Source: Curvularia sp. ZM96 (Eukaryota > Ascomycota > Dothideomycetes > Pleosporales > Pleosporaceae). From it: a DNA stretch of 64,000 nucleotides. The stretch is from assembly GCA_022457065.1 (NCBI GenBank), contig JAJGBQ010000001.1:2914001-2978000 (forward strand), in the 5' to 3' direction. Below are positions 45,984 through 56,641 of this stretch, one piece after another (the first letter of the stretch is position 1; the number at the start of each line of letters is the position of its first letter). The notes under the pieces are model-generated. The model made no database searches and had not been told where the DNA came from. It saw only the letters and a program-made list of their open reading frames with translations. Made by a program: the position numbers and the translations under genes.

Positions 45984-47328
45984 GGTGATGGTGTTGACGG
46001 TCGGAGTGGAGATAAGTTGGAGATGAATTGGTCCTTCAATGGATGGGGAGTGGTGGGAGGAGGATGGAGGAGGTGGATGCAAAAACTCGCTGAAGGGTTG
46101 ATTAGCTGCCAAGAGTCCGTGCGGGAGCTCACATCGGGTTAGCGGCTGCCCGTTTCCTCCCGAGTACGCAGCAACTTGAAGCCGTCTGGAGTGCTGTGGG
46201 AGGTGTTCGGGCCTGGAAAGATGATGGAGAGTAAGACAGTCACTCATGTAGTATTGAGTTTAACTATGGCTGCATCCAGTCTTTCTGGTGGCCCGCATTG
46301 CGATTACACTCGAGGGACTGCATCCCCAACAACCGATACAACCGAGCAGATCAACACCTCTACACAATCATCGGACAGCGTTGCAAATATCGTGTAGTGC
46401 CACCTGAGGCTAATTCTCTAGTAGCATGTGGCCAATGAAAGGTAGTACCCTCACAATCTTCTTCTTTTGCCTTATCAAAATACCACAATTGCATCTTACA
46501 TGTCGGAGGGGCTTACCCGAGCCTATAGCACGCCTTTTAAGTGTAACGTGGATAATGCTGCTGCGACTTCGATTGTACTATCGGTAATGCTACGTGAAGT
46601 GATATTCAAGACGAGTCAATAATTGCAAGCTGCGTAGGTTTCGATATTGATATGCTGTTGGAATGTGGGTATCCGTCCTGATGATGTACCAATCTTATAG
46701 AACCAAAAACAGGAAACCCAGACCAACCGACTGTAAATTACTTCTCATGCAAAACCGAGAAAGAACTCAAGAACGTTTCCATGAACAAGACGTTCCTTTC
46801 ATATACCTTTTTACCGTGAACCCGGCGAGTGAACCGAGACAGCCAGACTCCACAATACTTACATTCCAATGCGCACAACCAAATCACACTACATATATTC
46901 AAGACCACATTGCTTAGGCACTTCGTATCCCATTGAGCTGAATAAACTAACCCGACAACAATACTTTTGATAAACGCAGGCCCTTGTCCTCTACCTCCCC
47001 CGCCATCCCATCCCATCCCATCCCATCCCATCCCAAACCTTCTAACCCATACAGCCGTGCCATCATACGGCTCACCTCATCAACACTTGGTATCGGAGCA
47101 GAAAAAATTACAATACAGTCACCAACATGAACGCTGGTGACAAGAATGGTATTCAGACATTACACGGCCTTGCAGACCAAGTAGAGCAAGCGTCGACACT
47201 TTACTCTGGTGGGAAGCAAGCTGGTATGGGACGAGTGCTACCTCGACCCCGCACACCAAACATTTTCCCGCATGCATGGAACAGTCGTTAGATAATAAAG
47301 AAATTGCCTCGTCGCGAGGGTCAGAAGC
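45984..47328. other. Intergenic: ATP9 promoter and areB 3' flank
   Basis: 1.35 kb without a supported gene. It contains a pentanucleotide microsatellite at 47005-47035. Confidence 0.4.
47005..47035. repeat. (ATCCC)n microsatellite
   Basis: About six perfect ATCCC units in intergenic DNA. Confidence 0.85.
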
Positions 47329-48901
47329 TTAGTCTACCATGGCGCTGATAGGCGTGCCCGCGCGGCTCTCGTCCACGAACTCACTCATCTTCATCCTCTT
47401 GTGTCTTGGGCTCTCGTTCTCGATCTCCTCAAGTCGCCTCTTGAGCTCAGCCTCTCGTTGCTTGACTTCCTCAAGCTCCTTCCTGAGAGTCGACTCGGTC
47501 TGCCGCGCCGACTGCTCGCTCTGTTCGAGCTCGCTGACGCGGTTGCGGAAGAGGTCGTTGATGAGCTCCATCTCTGAAACACGAGTCTTGAGTGCGGTGT
47601 TTTGTGCCGCAAGCGTCTCGTATGGGAGAGGAGCCTCCAGGTGCGAGCCATTGACTGATGACGTAGCAGGCGAAGGAGCCCGGAGACCGAAACCAGGAAG
47701 CGAGGGTGAGTGAAAGTCGCCGTGCAGAGCCTGCTCAAACATGTGCTGGGGTGCAATGTTGGAGGGGTGGTTGAAGTTCGGGGTGCCGGTACGCGAGATG
47801 GGCGATTGCGAACGGTCAGACAGGCCTGAGGAGATTTTTCCAGAAGCACGACGGTGCTGGGCAAGCGCAAGCTGGCCATCTGCATCGGGGTGCGCTGCAG
47901 GAAGACCGCCTTGATCGCTTGTCTGTGAGAATGTTAGTACGTGCATACCAAAGGACGTAGTGGCCATCGTACCCTCTTGCGTCCGCCTGGTCCGCCGGTC
48001 TTGACGCGGTTGCGACTCTTGATGACATCGGTCTTGAGAGAGATGGGGCGTGGACGGCCGTGCAGCTTCAAGAAGAGGCCGCAGGCATTGCAGAGAACAG
48101 CACCGGTCTCATCGCGGCGCCACAGGGGCGTGGTGCTCGTGGAGCAGTTCTGGCAGACGGGCTGGTGAAGGTCAGTACGGACACCTTGGAAGCAGCTTCA
48201 CCATCATCGATACGTAGTGGCTATCGATTAGATAAGAGACAAAATTGGAGCGCGATAGAGCAGCACGCCCTTGCGACAGAACACCAACGAGCGAGGACGC
48301 AGAACGTACCGGAGAGCCAGCCTGTCCACCAGCAGTTGCGGGCGCAGAGGTTGCATAAGTCATGCTGAGGCCATTAGAGGGTTTGCTGGATGCCATGTTA
48401 GTGGGCCGCAGGAAAAGTTGAGGTGCGGCGCCTCGCCAAGCCTTTTGCGATAAGGCAGCCTGAAGGTACGGCGGGCCGCAGGTACCGCCGATGCAAAGCC
48501 CTGCGCTGGCGCCATCCATAGCCTCCGGGGTTCACAACGTACCTTTGTGGGGATGGCATCTTCTTCTCGGGCGTTTCTTTCCTCATATTATCATTATTTT
48601 CATTACTGTTGTTGGCGGTGGGGCCATTGGATGCGGCAGAGGCTAGCGTAGCGAGCGAGGGCAGCTGGATCGAGGCATTGCTGCCATTGCGCTGCTGCGT
48701 GTGAGAAGCCACGGTCGAGCTGGACGAGGGCCGGGATATGTCGTGGCCGATGGACGGCAGCTTGTCCTCGAGCTTGGCTGGCGACGGCGTCTTGAAGGCG
48801 GGCAGGTCAAAAACCTGCAGGATCGAGGGTCTGCGGAACGAGTCGTCGACCTGGGGCCGAGGGAGGATTGCGGAAGCCAGTGCGGAAGCCGTGATGAAGT
48901 A
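47329..48901 (-). CDS. areB: GATA factor, AreB/ASD4/NreB-like, with C-terminal coiled coil; 5' end unresolved
   Basis: Exons are a 5' exon ending at 48543, then 48310-48385, 47973-48161 and 47329-47922. The zinc finger is C-x2-C-x17-C-x2-C (coding bases 48155-48081) with TTPLWRRDETG, followed by basic GRPRPISLKTDVIKSRNR. A heptad-type coiled coil near the C terminus (ALKTRVSEMELINDLFRNRV) matches the leucine-zipper region of AreB, NreB and ASD4. These are nitrogen-metabolism GATA factors that antagonise AreA. The 5' exon stays open back to a TAA at 48904-48902. It encodes conserved-looking FRRPSILQVFDLPAFKTPSP but has no ATG upstream of that segment. The start is therefore a non-AUG codon or an upstream exon; up to about 405 residues are encoded downstream of the stop. 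Confidence 0.88.
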
Positions 48902-48904
48902 TTA

Positions 48905-49942
48905 AGATCGAGAAACGCGTGGCGCTTCTCGAGGTGGTGTCGAGTGGACTGAAAGAGACCCTTGTGTACCGGACGGACGAACAAGCAGGCTCTGGAGATG
49001 GCCCCCAAAGAAAGCGCGAGCAAGAAAGTAAAGCTGAAAAGACTGTGGTGGTATTAACTAAGTGAGCGACGGTAAGGAGTGACGGGCGCAATAGCGACGG
49101 CTGCAGACTTCGGGTAGTAAAGGAGAGTGAGAGCGAGCAGACGTCGGTTAAGAATTGAGCAGTCAGGTCCACGATACATTTCTCTGCGCGTCTGTGGATA
49201 AGGGGCCGTGGCCCGTATCGATGCAAGGGGTTGCTATCGATATCCACCCATCTTAATTTAACTAATCTAACCACCTGCATGACCTCAGAACTGCTGTCCC
49301 GAAGCGCCCCTCCATGCTCCTTTGAGCTGGCTGGGTCTGCTCTCGTCGTACCATGCTCGTTCCTCGTTGTCTGGCACGACACAAAGCCTGCGTCCCCCAT
49401 TCACCCGGCCCGTTGCCACAAGCAAAGGGTGGCACTGTGCACCGTGCCAGCCTCTCCAACGGCGTTCGCAGCCGCCGTGCCATGTTCTGACGAACAGCCG
49501 CCCCCGTCCCTGAAACGAAACATCTGAGCCGGTAGGGCGCGTCGTGGTTCGCGCCCGCATACCATCAATACATGGATGGCGCTCATGCCAGTGCCCCTGA
49601 GGCTCAAGGCGGCGCTAGCCCTACAACGGCAGTTTGGTTCGTGCGCAGGCCTCGCGCTACGCCGCGTGCTAGGCCAATCACGTCCGGCTCATCTCCAATC
49701 TGTGGCTAACGCCCAAACAGAGGGTGCGCGCTGGCGAGCAAGCCCGTGGATCCCTCTGAATCTGGAGTAAAAACCCGCTCCAGGCATCATATTCGGGCAG
49801 CGATTGGCATTCACAGTGGCTTGAACTATCGTATTGTCGACAGCGCTCGACGCATCACGAGGTCTTGATCCGCAACTGGCTGCGCGCCACGAACGGCGAT
49901 CTCCATGCATCAACCCCTGCCGGCCTGCATGCTGACTGCTCA
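48905..49942. other. areB upstream region and SRP68 3' flank
   Basis: About 1 kb. The nearest minus-strand ATG upstream of the areB 5' exon is near 49178, in a frame that closes after about 40 codons. This could be part of an upstream exon, an upstream ORF or neither. No other gene is supported. Confidence 0.35.
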
Positions 49943-51963
49943 CTATCTACCAAACGAGAACCACCCCTTCTTGGCTTGCGGCTTCTCCTCCTTCTTCTCT
50001 TCCACTGCGGCCTTTGGCGGCTCAGCCTGCTGTGCGGGTGGTACGCGGCCAGGGTACTCGATGTAGTTCCACGCCACGTCCAGGAACAGCGGCTTCACAG
50101 GCACCGGCTTCAGCTTCGGAGGCCATGTCACCAGGTTCTTCAGGTCGACTGAACCCGACGATGGATACTCGTTGAGCCTCTCCACGACGGGCGCCGCATT
50201 GGCTAGTCCAGCCTTGGAAGCTGTCTCGGAATTGGCAGACAATTGCGACAGCGCTACCACACCCCGGTAGTGCGAGTTAAGGTTTTCCAAGTTCGTCCTC
50301 AGAATTTGGGCCTGGTCCCCAGTGACTTCTAATTTCGGTGCTTTAGTAGCGGAAAGCGATTCAGAGCGCGGGGCAGACGCAGCTTGGGATGCTAGCGCCA
50401 ATGCTCGGCTGCAGAGCGCCAGTGCTTGTTTGGGTGTCGACAAGAAGGCATACGCGTGCGACAAGTTGAGGCACTTCAGTGCTTGGAAGTACGCCCGCTG
50501 TCCGTCGAGCTCAGCAATAAAATCACTGTCGCGAGCGGCTCCTCGAAGCTCCTTCACTGAGTCGATACTCTGGAGAATGGCATCGTACAAGGCGGTCCGC
50601 TCTCGTAACCGTGCCAGTTTGCGACCAGTAGGCTCCTCACGCTCCGTCCACTCTTTGCCGTCTTTGCGTTGCCGCCTTGGTTTTTGTGGAGGATTGGCTG
50701 GAAACGTAAGACCATCGTCTTTTCCGATGAGCACCCGGTTACGCCCCACTCTCCACGATATCAGGTCATAGTTGACGGCGAGATTTGTTACACGGAGATC
50801 CTGCATACGGGAATCACCCTCGTCCACGCCTTCCTTCTCCAGCTCCTCGATTGCACTTCGCGTCGCATCCACGGCATCTTGACTCGCGATAAGAATGTCG
50901 TCGTATGCGTTGGCTCGATCTTTGGGTGACGAAGAGGAAGATACAGTTTCATCCAGCGCAAGAGAGGCTATGTCGACCGATGCCAATGCCTGCCCAATAG
51001 CGGCATCGACCACATTGGCAGTTCGACCGCGCCAGGTTATCTGTGAGTCTGGTTTCCTGTTAGGCTGCTTCCGAAAATACTGTTCTACTAGACTTACGAG
51101 ACGAAGCGGCACTCTCTTCCTCCAAAGCTGTAGCGTCCAGCTTCTGCACAGCCTGAACCAGACTTGAATCATCCTTGGGAAAGTACTTGATCGCAACAGC
51201 GGGGACACCCACAGTGCGCGGAATGCGGCTCTGATAGGCTGCGTAGCGTATGCTTGGATCAGTCGTTCCTGCCAACACTTCTTTGAACAAGTCCTTCTTC
51301 GTAGCCTTCAACAAGGAGCTGTAGATGACTCGTGCCGCAGAGTAGTTCTTTAAACACAATGCCCAGCGCTCCGGTGAGGCATTCTTGCTCTTGATGCCCT
51401 CGGCTTGCTTCTCAAATTCTTGTGCTCCAGCCATGGCATACGCATACGCCCTCGCTTCTAGCACATCCGTGTCCGACGCCTCGCTTGCATCTGTGTCCGA
51501 GACAAGTTCGACAACCTGGTTCGCGTATACGACGGCCTTGTGCAGGCGGGAGATGATGTGCTTGCGGGTAGATCCGGTGATGTTCTTGTCGGCATTGTCT
51601 TCCGAGTGCGAGGCCTTCATGGCCATTGCTTGTGCCCATGCGCGCTCAGAGTTTAGCAAGAGGAGGTGGAGAGCCCTGGCCTGGTCAGCGCTTAATCAAG
51701 CATTCCTTGGGTACCCCATACTCGCTGTTCTTATTGATATCCTCCGTCGTCACCGGGGCCTTTGCTGCATATTTGGCGTTCTTGGGGGTTGCCCGCCCGA
51801 GCTTCTTGTTCACGATGCGGAGACGTCGCGCCAATTGATCGCGGTACGTGTTGTAGTCGCCGATGAGAAAGGCCGACTCGCGATAGCCGGTCACGAACTT
51901 GGTGATATCCATGGTGGCCGCGTCGTTGGTGAGGGACGGTGCAGTTGTGGGGATGCGGCTCAT
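49943..51963 (-). CDS. SRP68: Signal recognition particle subunit SRP68
   Basis: Exons 51722-51963, 51098-51675 and 49943-51048 give 641 residues. The N-terminal RNA-binding region is recognisable: FLIGDYNTYRDQLARRLRIV, KKLGRATPK, then LLLLNSERAWAQAMAMK. TPR-like helical repeats follow, and the protein ends in a basic tail, KKGWFSFGR. SRP68 pairs with SRP72 on the 7S RNA during co-translational targeting to the ER. The first intron (46 nt, GTATGG donor) was chosen over a 34-nt alternative that also keeps frame. The second uses a GTAAGT donor, a CTAAC branch site and the CCAG acceptor that avoids an in-frame stop. A second Met at residue 18 (MDITKF) is an alternative start. Confidence 0.92.
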
Positions 51964-52364
51964 GTGGAGGGGTATCAATTGGCGAGCTGTCCGTCAGCTT
52001 TGCCAAGCCAATCGGAAACTCAGGTGATGGCGCGCCCGTAAACTTTTCGACATATCATAGACATCTGGCCGCCATCGCCACGCGCCCTATTCGCTTTTTC
52101 CTTTATATGGTCCTGTACTATAGCCCCTCGTACCACTGCCGCCTATTCCTCCGTCAATTGCTGTTGCTGCCTGGTTCTGCGATTTTTTTTCCCTTCATAG
52201 TCGCCGTCACTCAGTTTCCGAAGGCATGCACAATTGTGAGCAAACTCCGACGACCCATGTTATCTGTCTCCGCACCGGAAAACCTGACAAGACCAGCATA
52301 TAGGATCTTCCAGGTTTCTCGGTAATTTTTGCTGGCATCGTCTGCGCTCCTACAGGCCCAGGTG
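51964..52364. promoter_or_regulatory. Divergent promoter region, SRP68 and PPR gene
   Basis: 401 bp between two divergent starts. No specific site is asserted. Confidence 0.4.
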
Positions 52365-55300
52365 ATGCTCGAGCGTGCTTCGACATGCCTCGAATCCGGC
52401 GGACGCCAGCTGTTCCGCGCTCCGAAGCCATGTCTACGCAGTCGGCGCATGCTGAATTCCGGTGTCTGCTACTACGGAGTGACCAATAGCAGCTGGCAAG
52501 TGCCGAGGGCCTTGTCTTCGATCCCCGAAAACACCTGTGGTGACCTTGACGATGAAGCGGCGAAACCCCCACCTTTCTCAGGCGCGAAAGCCAATGATGG
52601 CATACTACTCGACTTTCTATATCCAGAGAAAACGCTTGCTCTCTTGAGAAACCTCTCCACGAATGCGTACAAAACCCCAGATCCGAAGCGACGGCCTCTG
52701 CACGCGACCCGCCATTTTGCTACACTTCGACCACAAACTCTGCACGATGGAGGGAATGTAGACGCGGGTGTGGTGGAGCAGGCCAAAAACGAAGCAGCAA
52801 GGCTGATGGAAGGATCGGATGCTGTCACCGAGTTGAAGGCGATAGTCGGCTCAGTAGAGCCTGGGAAAGAAGAAGTAGCATGGCAGCTCTACACTTCCAT
52901 CCCACAGGACCAGCTAGCGACCCAGGATGAGTTGCGATGCGATCTCTTGGAACTTCTTGTGCGAGATGGCGAGCCAGCGGCGCCCGGCCGTGTACTTCAA
53001 GTGTTCTCCGAACTCTCACCAGCCGCTCGTCGGCCGTCTTCGTATCGAGCGGCAATTGTAGCATATATTGCGCTCAGGATGATTGGCCCGGCCATCAAGC
53101 TGTTGGAAGATGTCGATCCTGCTATGAACTTCAACATGTTGCATGTTGGCACAGACGCCATCCTAAGACGCACAGTCTTTGACGAGCAATGGGATCTTAC
53201 CTTTCGTGTTTTCAGGATGTTCCGACGGCAGTCTCCACGCGTGCGCGGGAAACCCATAGATCTAGCAATTCGCCATGGAGATACGCTGCCAGAGATATGG
53301 CAAGGTGTAGCCCGGTTACCGGAACTGCTGGAGCATTTTCAGTCTTTTCTCAGACACGTCCGGGAATTCGAGCATGAACTCACAGCAACTCCGCAGCTGA
53401 AGCAAGATTTATCCTGTTTCGCAATGACTTTTGTTCCCCACGTAATGGATCGAGTCCTCAAGACAAAAGCATCTGATGAAGACTTTATCTGGGACTTCTT
53501 TATCAAACTTTTTGACGATCTCCACTCGCTCAACCTCCCCACTCCGGCTTGCTATGAGTATGCCATCAAGCGAATGCTCGAGATGCCTAGGTATCAAGGA
53601 TACACCAACAAAAGAAAGATCTGGCTCGAGCTTTACAGAAGATATCGAAGCCAATATGTCAACACACCCAACGCTCCCACCGACTTGAGACCATCGCAAA
53701 ATTTGATCAGAAATCTGATTTATCAACACAGCAAGATGGGTGGGTGGCAGCGCGTTCGTGATCATGTTCAGGATTTACGTACCTTTTATCCTGGCCGACC
53801 ACTACGACCTGGGTTGCTTAAACACCTTATCCAAGCATATGCAATCGCGGGCGATGCAGAAAAGGTGCATGAGTGCATTGATGAGCTTCAAACAAACTAC
53901 AAGGATGAAGTTACGCTCGAGGTTCTCTCTGCCCTTCCTTATGTCTATTCTCGGCGTGCAGATGTTGAGGGGACCATAAAACAGTTCAATCGCATACATA
54001 CAGAGTACAACCTGGTTCCAGATATCGCTTGTTGGAACATTTTGCTACTTGCCTACGTTCGTGCGGACGATCTTGATGGCGCTCTGGAGTGTTTCAACAA
54101 TTGCATCAACTATGGCCTTATACCCGATGTTCAGACCTTTGGGCCTCTCCTCGACTTTTGTGCCAAGAGAGGCGATATCGAGGCTTTCGAAACTTTGTTC
54201 TCGCGAGCCAAGCAAATGGGTGTCCAACTCGACTCTGATGTGCGAGCAAGATCGGGTTACGTACAGGCATTTTTGAATGCGGGCGATCCAGAAGGAGCTG
54301 ACGCCATCGCTGGAGGCATGCTCAAGAGTTGGAATGCGGGAACCCTCTATGGTCATCCACTCACCCATACGTGGAACCTGTTGATTCAGCAGTATGCCCT
54401 CAACCGCGACCTCGCAGGGAGCAGAGAGCGCTACAAACAGATGGTTGACAACAATATTCCTTTAGACAGCTGGACGTATGGCAGTTTGATGCGAGCACTA
54501 GTAGAAGTGAAGCAGACGAACGCTGCGTACAAGCTCTTGAGGGTTACTATGCCGGAACAAGGGATGCGCGTCCACGCGCTTCACTACGCAATTGTCATCA
54601 CGGGTTTTCTGAGAGAGGGTCAACTCGAACAAGCGATTGGGGTTTATGAGAGGATGACGCAGCGCAGAATTCCTCAAACTGAGAGCTCCCGCGCAGCTTC
54701 AATACGTGTGCTGGGTGCGGCTGATCTTAAAAAGCTGGAAAAACGAGGCGCAAAACATCCAAATTACCGGCTGCTCAGAGTTGAACAAGCTCTTCAAGAG
54801 ATGCTTGCCTCGAGTATGAGCGAAGAGATTGCCCATCGCCAGCCCACACATGAGCGATTGATTGACCCCCGGAATTATGGTGCTGTTCCGCAGTCATACT
54901 TGGGCCTCATGATCTCGTTATACAACACTCGGTCAGCATACAAGATCTGCAAGAAGCTCTTTGAGAGAGCCCAAGCATCAGCACCGGACTCTGAAAACTA
55001 CACTCAACCCCTGACACTCATCACAGCGATGATGGAAACTCATCTCCAAGCCCGAAACCATGAAGAAGTAGCCAAACTTTGGGAACTGGCGCGCTCCTCG
55101 GCAAGCAAACTCACCAAGACCTTCAGCCAACTTGTGCAACAGCCGGCCGTAGCCTCCGAGGACGAATCTCTGCTTGATTCTTCCGTCCAGCGACGTTTCC
55201 AAGAGTCCCAAATATCCAACAATCGTCGGCATATCCTTGTGAACCCGGCTCGCATCTTCATCCGTAGTTTGCTGGCACAGGCCGACAGCAACGCCACGCA

Positions 55301-55757
55301 AGAAGCACACCGTACCATTCTCAACCTCATCATCAACGGGTACACAATCGACACCTTCACATGGAACGAATTTATCCAACAACTCACTCTTCGCAACCAG
55401 CTCGTTGATGCTTTCGCCATCTGCGAAGAATACCTCATGCCCCGCTTCCCCGGTTGGCGGGACCTCTACCCTGGCTTCCAGCGTAAAAACATTGATGGCT
55501 ACCAATGGATGGAAATTCGCTCTTACGAAGTCAAGAAAAACAGCGTTCTACCCCGATACAAAACCCTGGTCTTGCTGGCTAGGGCCTATGGGCAGACGAG
55601 GCGCGATGAGAGCAATGGTATTGGGTACGACGTTGATGCTCAGGCTTGGCTACGAGAGATTCTAGAGCGGAAAGCGCCGCTGACGGTGAGGGCTATCGAG
55701 ACGATGCCGAGGACATATGATCGTCTGCAGGAGAAGTACTTTGGGAATATATTGTAG
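52365..55757 (+). CDS. Large mitochondrial pentatricopeptide-repeat protein (Cya5/Pet309-like)
   Basis: An intronless gene of 1130 residues from the ATG at 52365. The N terminus is Arg/Ser-rich without acidic runs (LFRAPKPCLRSRRML), fitting a mitochondrial presequence. The middle and C-terminal parts carry many 35-residue PPR units. Clear ones include VPDIACWNILLLAYVRADDL, IPDVQTFGPLLDFCAKRGDI and PLDSWTYGSLMRALVEVKQT. PPR proteins of this size in filamentous ascomycetes resemble Neurospora CYA-5 and yeast Pet309, which support translation of COX1 mRNA in mitochondria. Family membership is firm; the exact target RNA is inference. Confidence 0.85.
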   Translation: MLERASTCLESGGRQLFRAPKPCLRSRRMLNSGVCYYGVTNSSWQVPRALSSIPENTCGDLDDEAAKPPPFSGAKANDGILLDFLYPEKTLALLRNLSTNAYKTPDPKRRPLHATRHFATLRPQTLHDGGNVDAGVVEQAKNEAARLMEGSDAVTELKAIVGSVEPGKEEVAWQLYTSIPQDQLATQDELRCDLLELLVRDGEPAAPGRVLQVFSELSPAARRPSSYRAAIVAYIALRMIGPAIKLLEDVDPAMNFNMLHVGTDAILRRTVFDEQWDLTFRVFRMFRRQSPRVRGKPIDLAIRHGDTLPEIWQGVARLPELLEHFQSFLRHVREFEHELTATPQLKQDLSCFAMTFVPHVMDRVLKTKASDEDFIWDFFIKLFDDLHSLNLPTPACYEYAIKRMLEMPRYQGYTNKRKIWLELYRRYRSQYVNTPNAPTDLRPSQNLIRNLIYQHSKMGGWQRVRDHVQDLRTFYPGRPLRPGLLKHLIQAYAIAGDAEKVHECIDELQTNYKDEVTLEVLSALPYVYSRRADVEGTIKQFNRIHTEYNLVPDIACWNILLLAYVRADDLDGALECFNNCINYGLIPDVQTFGPLLDFCAKRGDIEAFETLFSRAKQMGVQLDSDVRARSGYVQAFLNAGDPEGADAIAGGMLKSWNAGTLYGHPLTHTWNLLIQQYALNRDLAGSRERYKQMVDNNIPLDSWTYGSLMRALVEVKQTNAAYKLLRVTMPEQGMRVHALHYAIVITGFLREGQLEQAIGVYERMTQRRIPQTESSRAASIRVLGAADLKKLEKRGAKHPNYRLLRVEQALQEMLASSMSEEIAHRQPTHERLIDPRNYGAVPQSYLGLMISLYNTRSAYKICKKLFERAQASAPDSENYTQPLTLITAMMETHLQARNHEEVAKLWELARSSASKLTKTFSQLVQQPAVASEDESLLDSSVQRRFQESQISNNRRHILVNPARIFIRSLLAQADSNATQEAHRTILNLIINGYTIDTFTWNEFIQQLTLRNQLVDAFAICEEYLMPRFPGWRDLYPGFQRKNIDGYQWMEIRSYEVKKNSVLPRYKTLVLLARAYGQTRRDESNGIGYDVDAQAWLREILERKAPLTVRAIETMPRTYDRLQEKYFGNIL

Positions 55758-56641
55758 GCTGCGATGACTGTTGCGACGCACGTATGGCACTGCTCAATGG
55801 GTTAGATGACATCATGTACATTCTATGTAGCACTTGATGAGATGAAACAAATGATTTACTGCAGTCAAACGATTCTTTTATTTGCCGTGACTCTCGTTGG
55901 GCACCTTCGATGAACATGCCGTGACTTTCTCATGCTCTGTTCTTTACTCGTCGCTCGACTAGTTCCCACGAATACATATACCAATATAGAAACCCTAGCC
56001 AATCCACCATTCACTCCTTTTACCCGTCATCATTTCTACCATGCGGGTTAGTCAAGTGACGCACTCCTTCCTGTCTCGTGATCATACTCACAGCTGACAG
56101 ATCTCATTGTCTGGCCTAACGTGTTGTTAGCTACTCATTTGGACCCATGGTAAGACATGCTTGCCAAGGGACGGCATAATTGGCAAGGGGGCACGAACGG
56201 GCACGTTTAACCAATGGTGACCTTAGTGGTGTTGCTAGGGTGAGCGAGGAAGGGCACATTGCACGAATCGGAAGAGGGGTATGTGCCCTTGAGGCTGAAA
56301 GGGGCGCGAAAGGCGAAGAAGGGTGATGGGGTGATTTTCAGTAGTACGAGACAGTGGAGTGAAATTTGTGAGAGATTTCGGTGAAACTAACGCCTCAGCC
56401 TTGGAGCTTTGGGGGCACTTTGAGATTCTTTTGCAATAGAGATATCTCACTAAGCTGTGAAGACGGTGGAGGTTGGAGGTGCGTGTATCATGAGAAAACC
56501 TTTTTTTGTTATTTGGAATGTGTTTACTTAAGACATATATGCGTGTAGTAAGAAGAAAGTGAATGATGGTTTTCGACTGAAAAATTCGGAAAACAAATAG
56601 GGAATGTGGGTTGTAAACGCAAAAGTGATTCGTTGTCCATC
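55758..56641. other. Intergenic with GGGCAC-type motifs
   Basis: No gene supported. GGGCAC or its complement GTGCCC occurs near 56189, 56199, 56252 and 56283, next to the 3' side of the zinc-finger/ankyrin gene. Confidence 0.35.

Noticed and set aside
51681..51714. 34-nt intron alternative in SRP68
   Set aside because: It keeps frame, but a 46-nt intron with a GTATGG donor and CCAG acceptor also keeps frame and has a more usual length.
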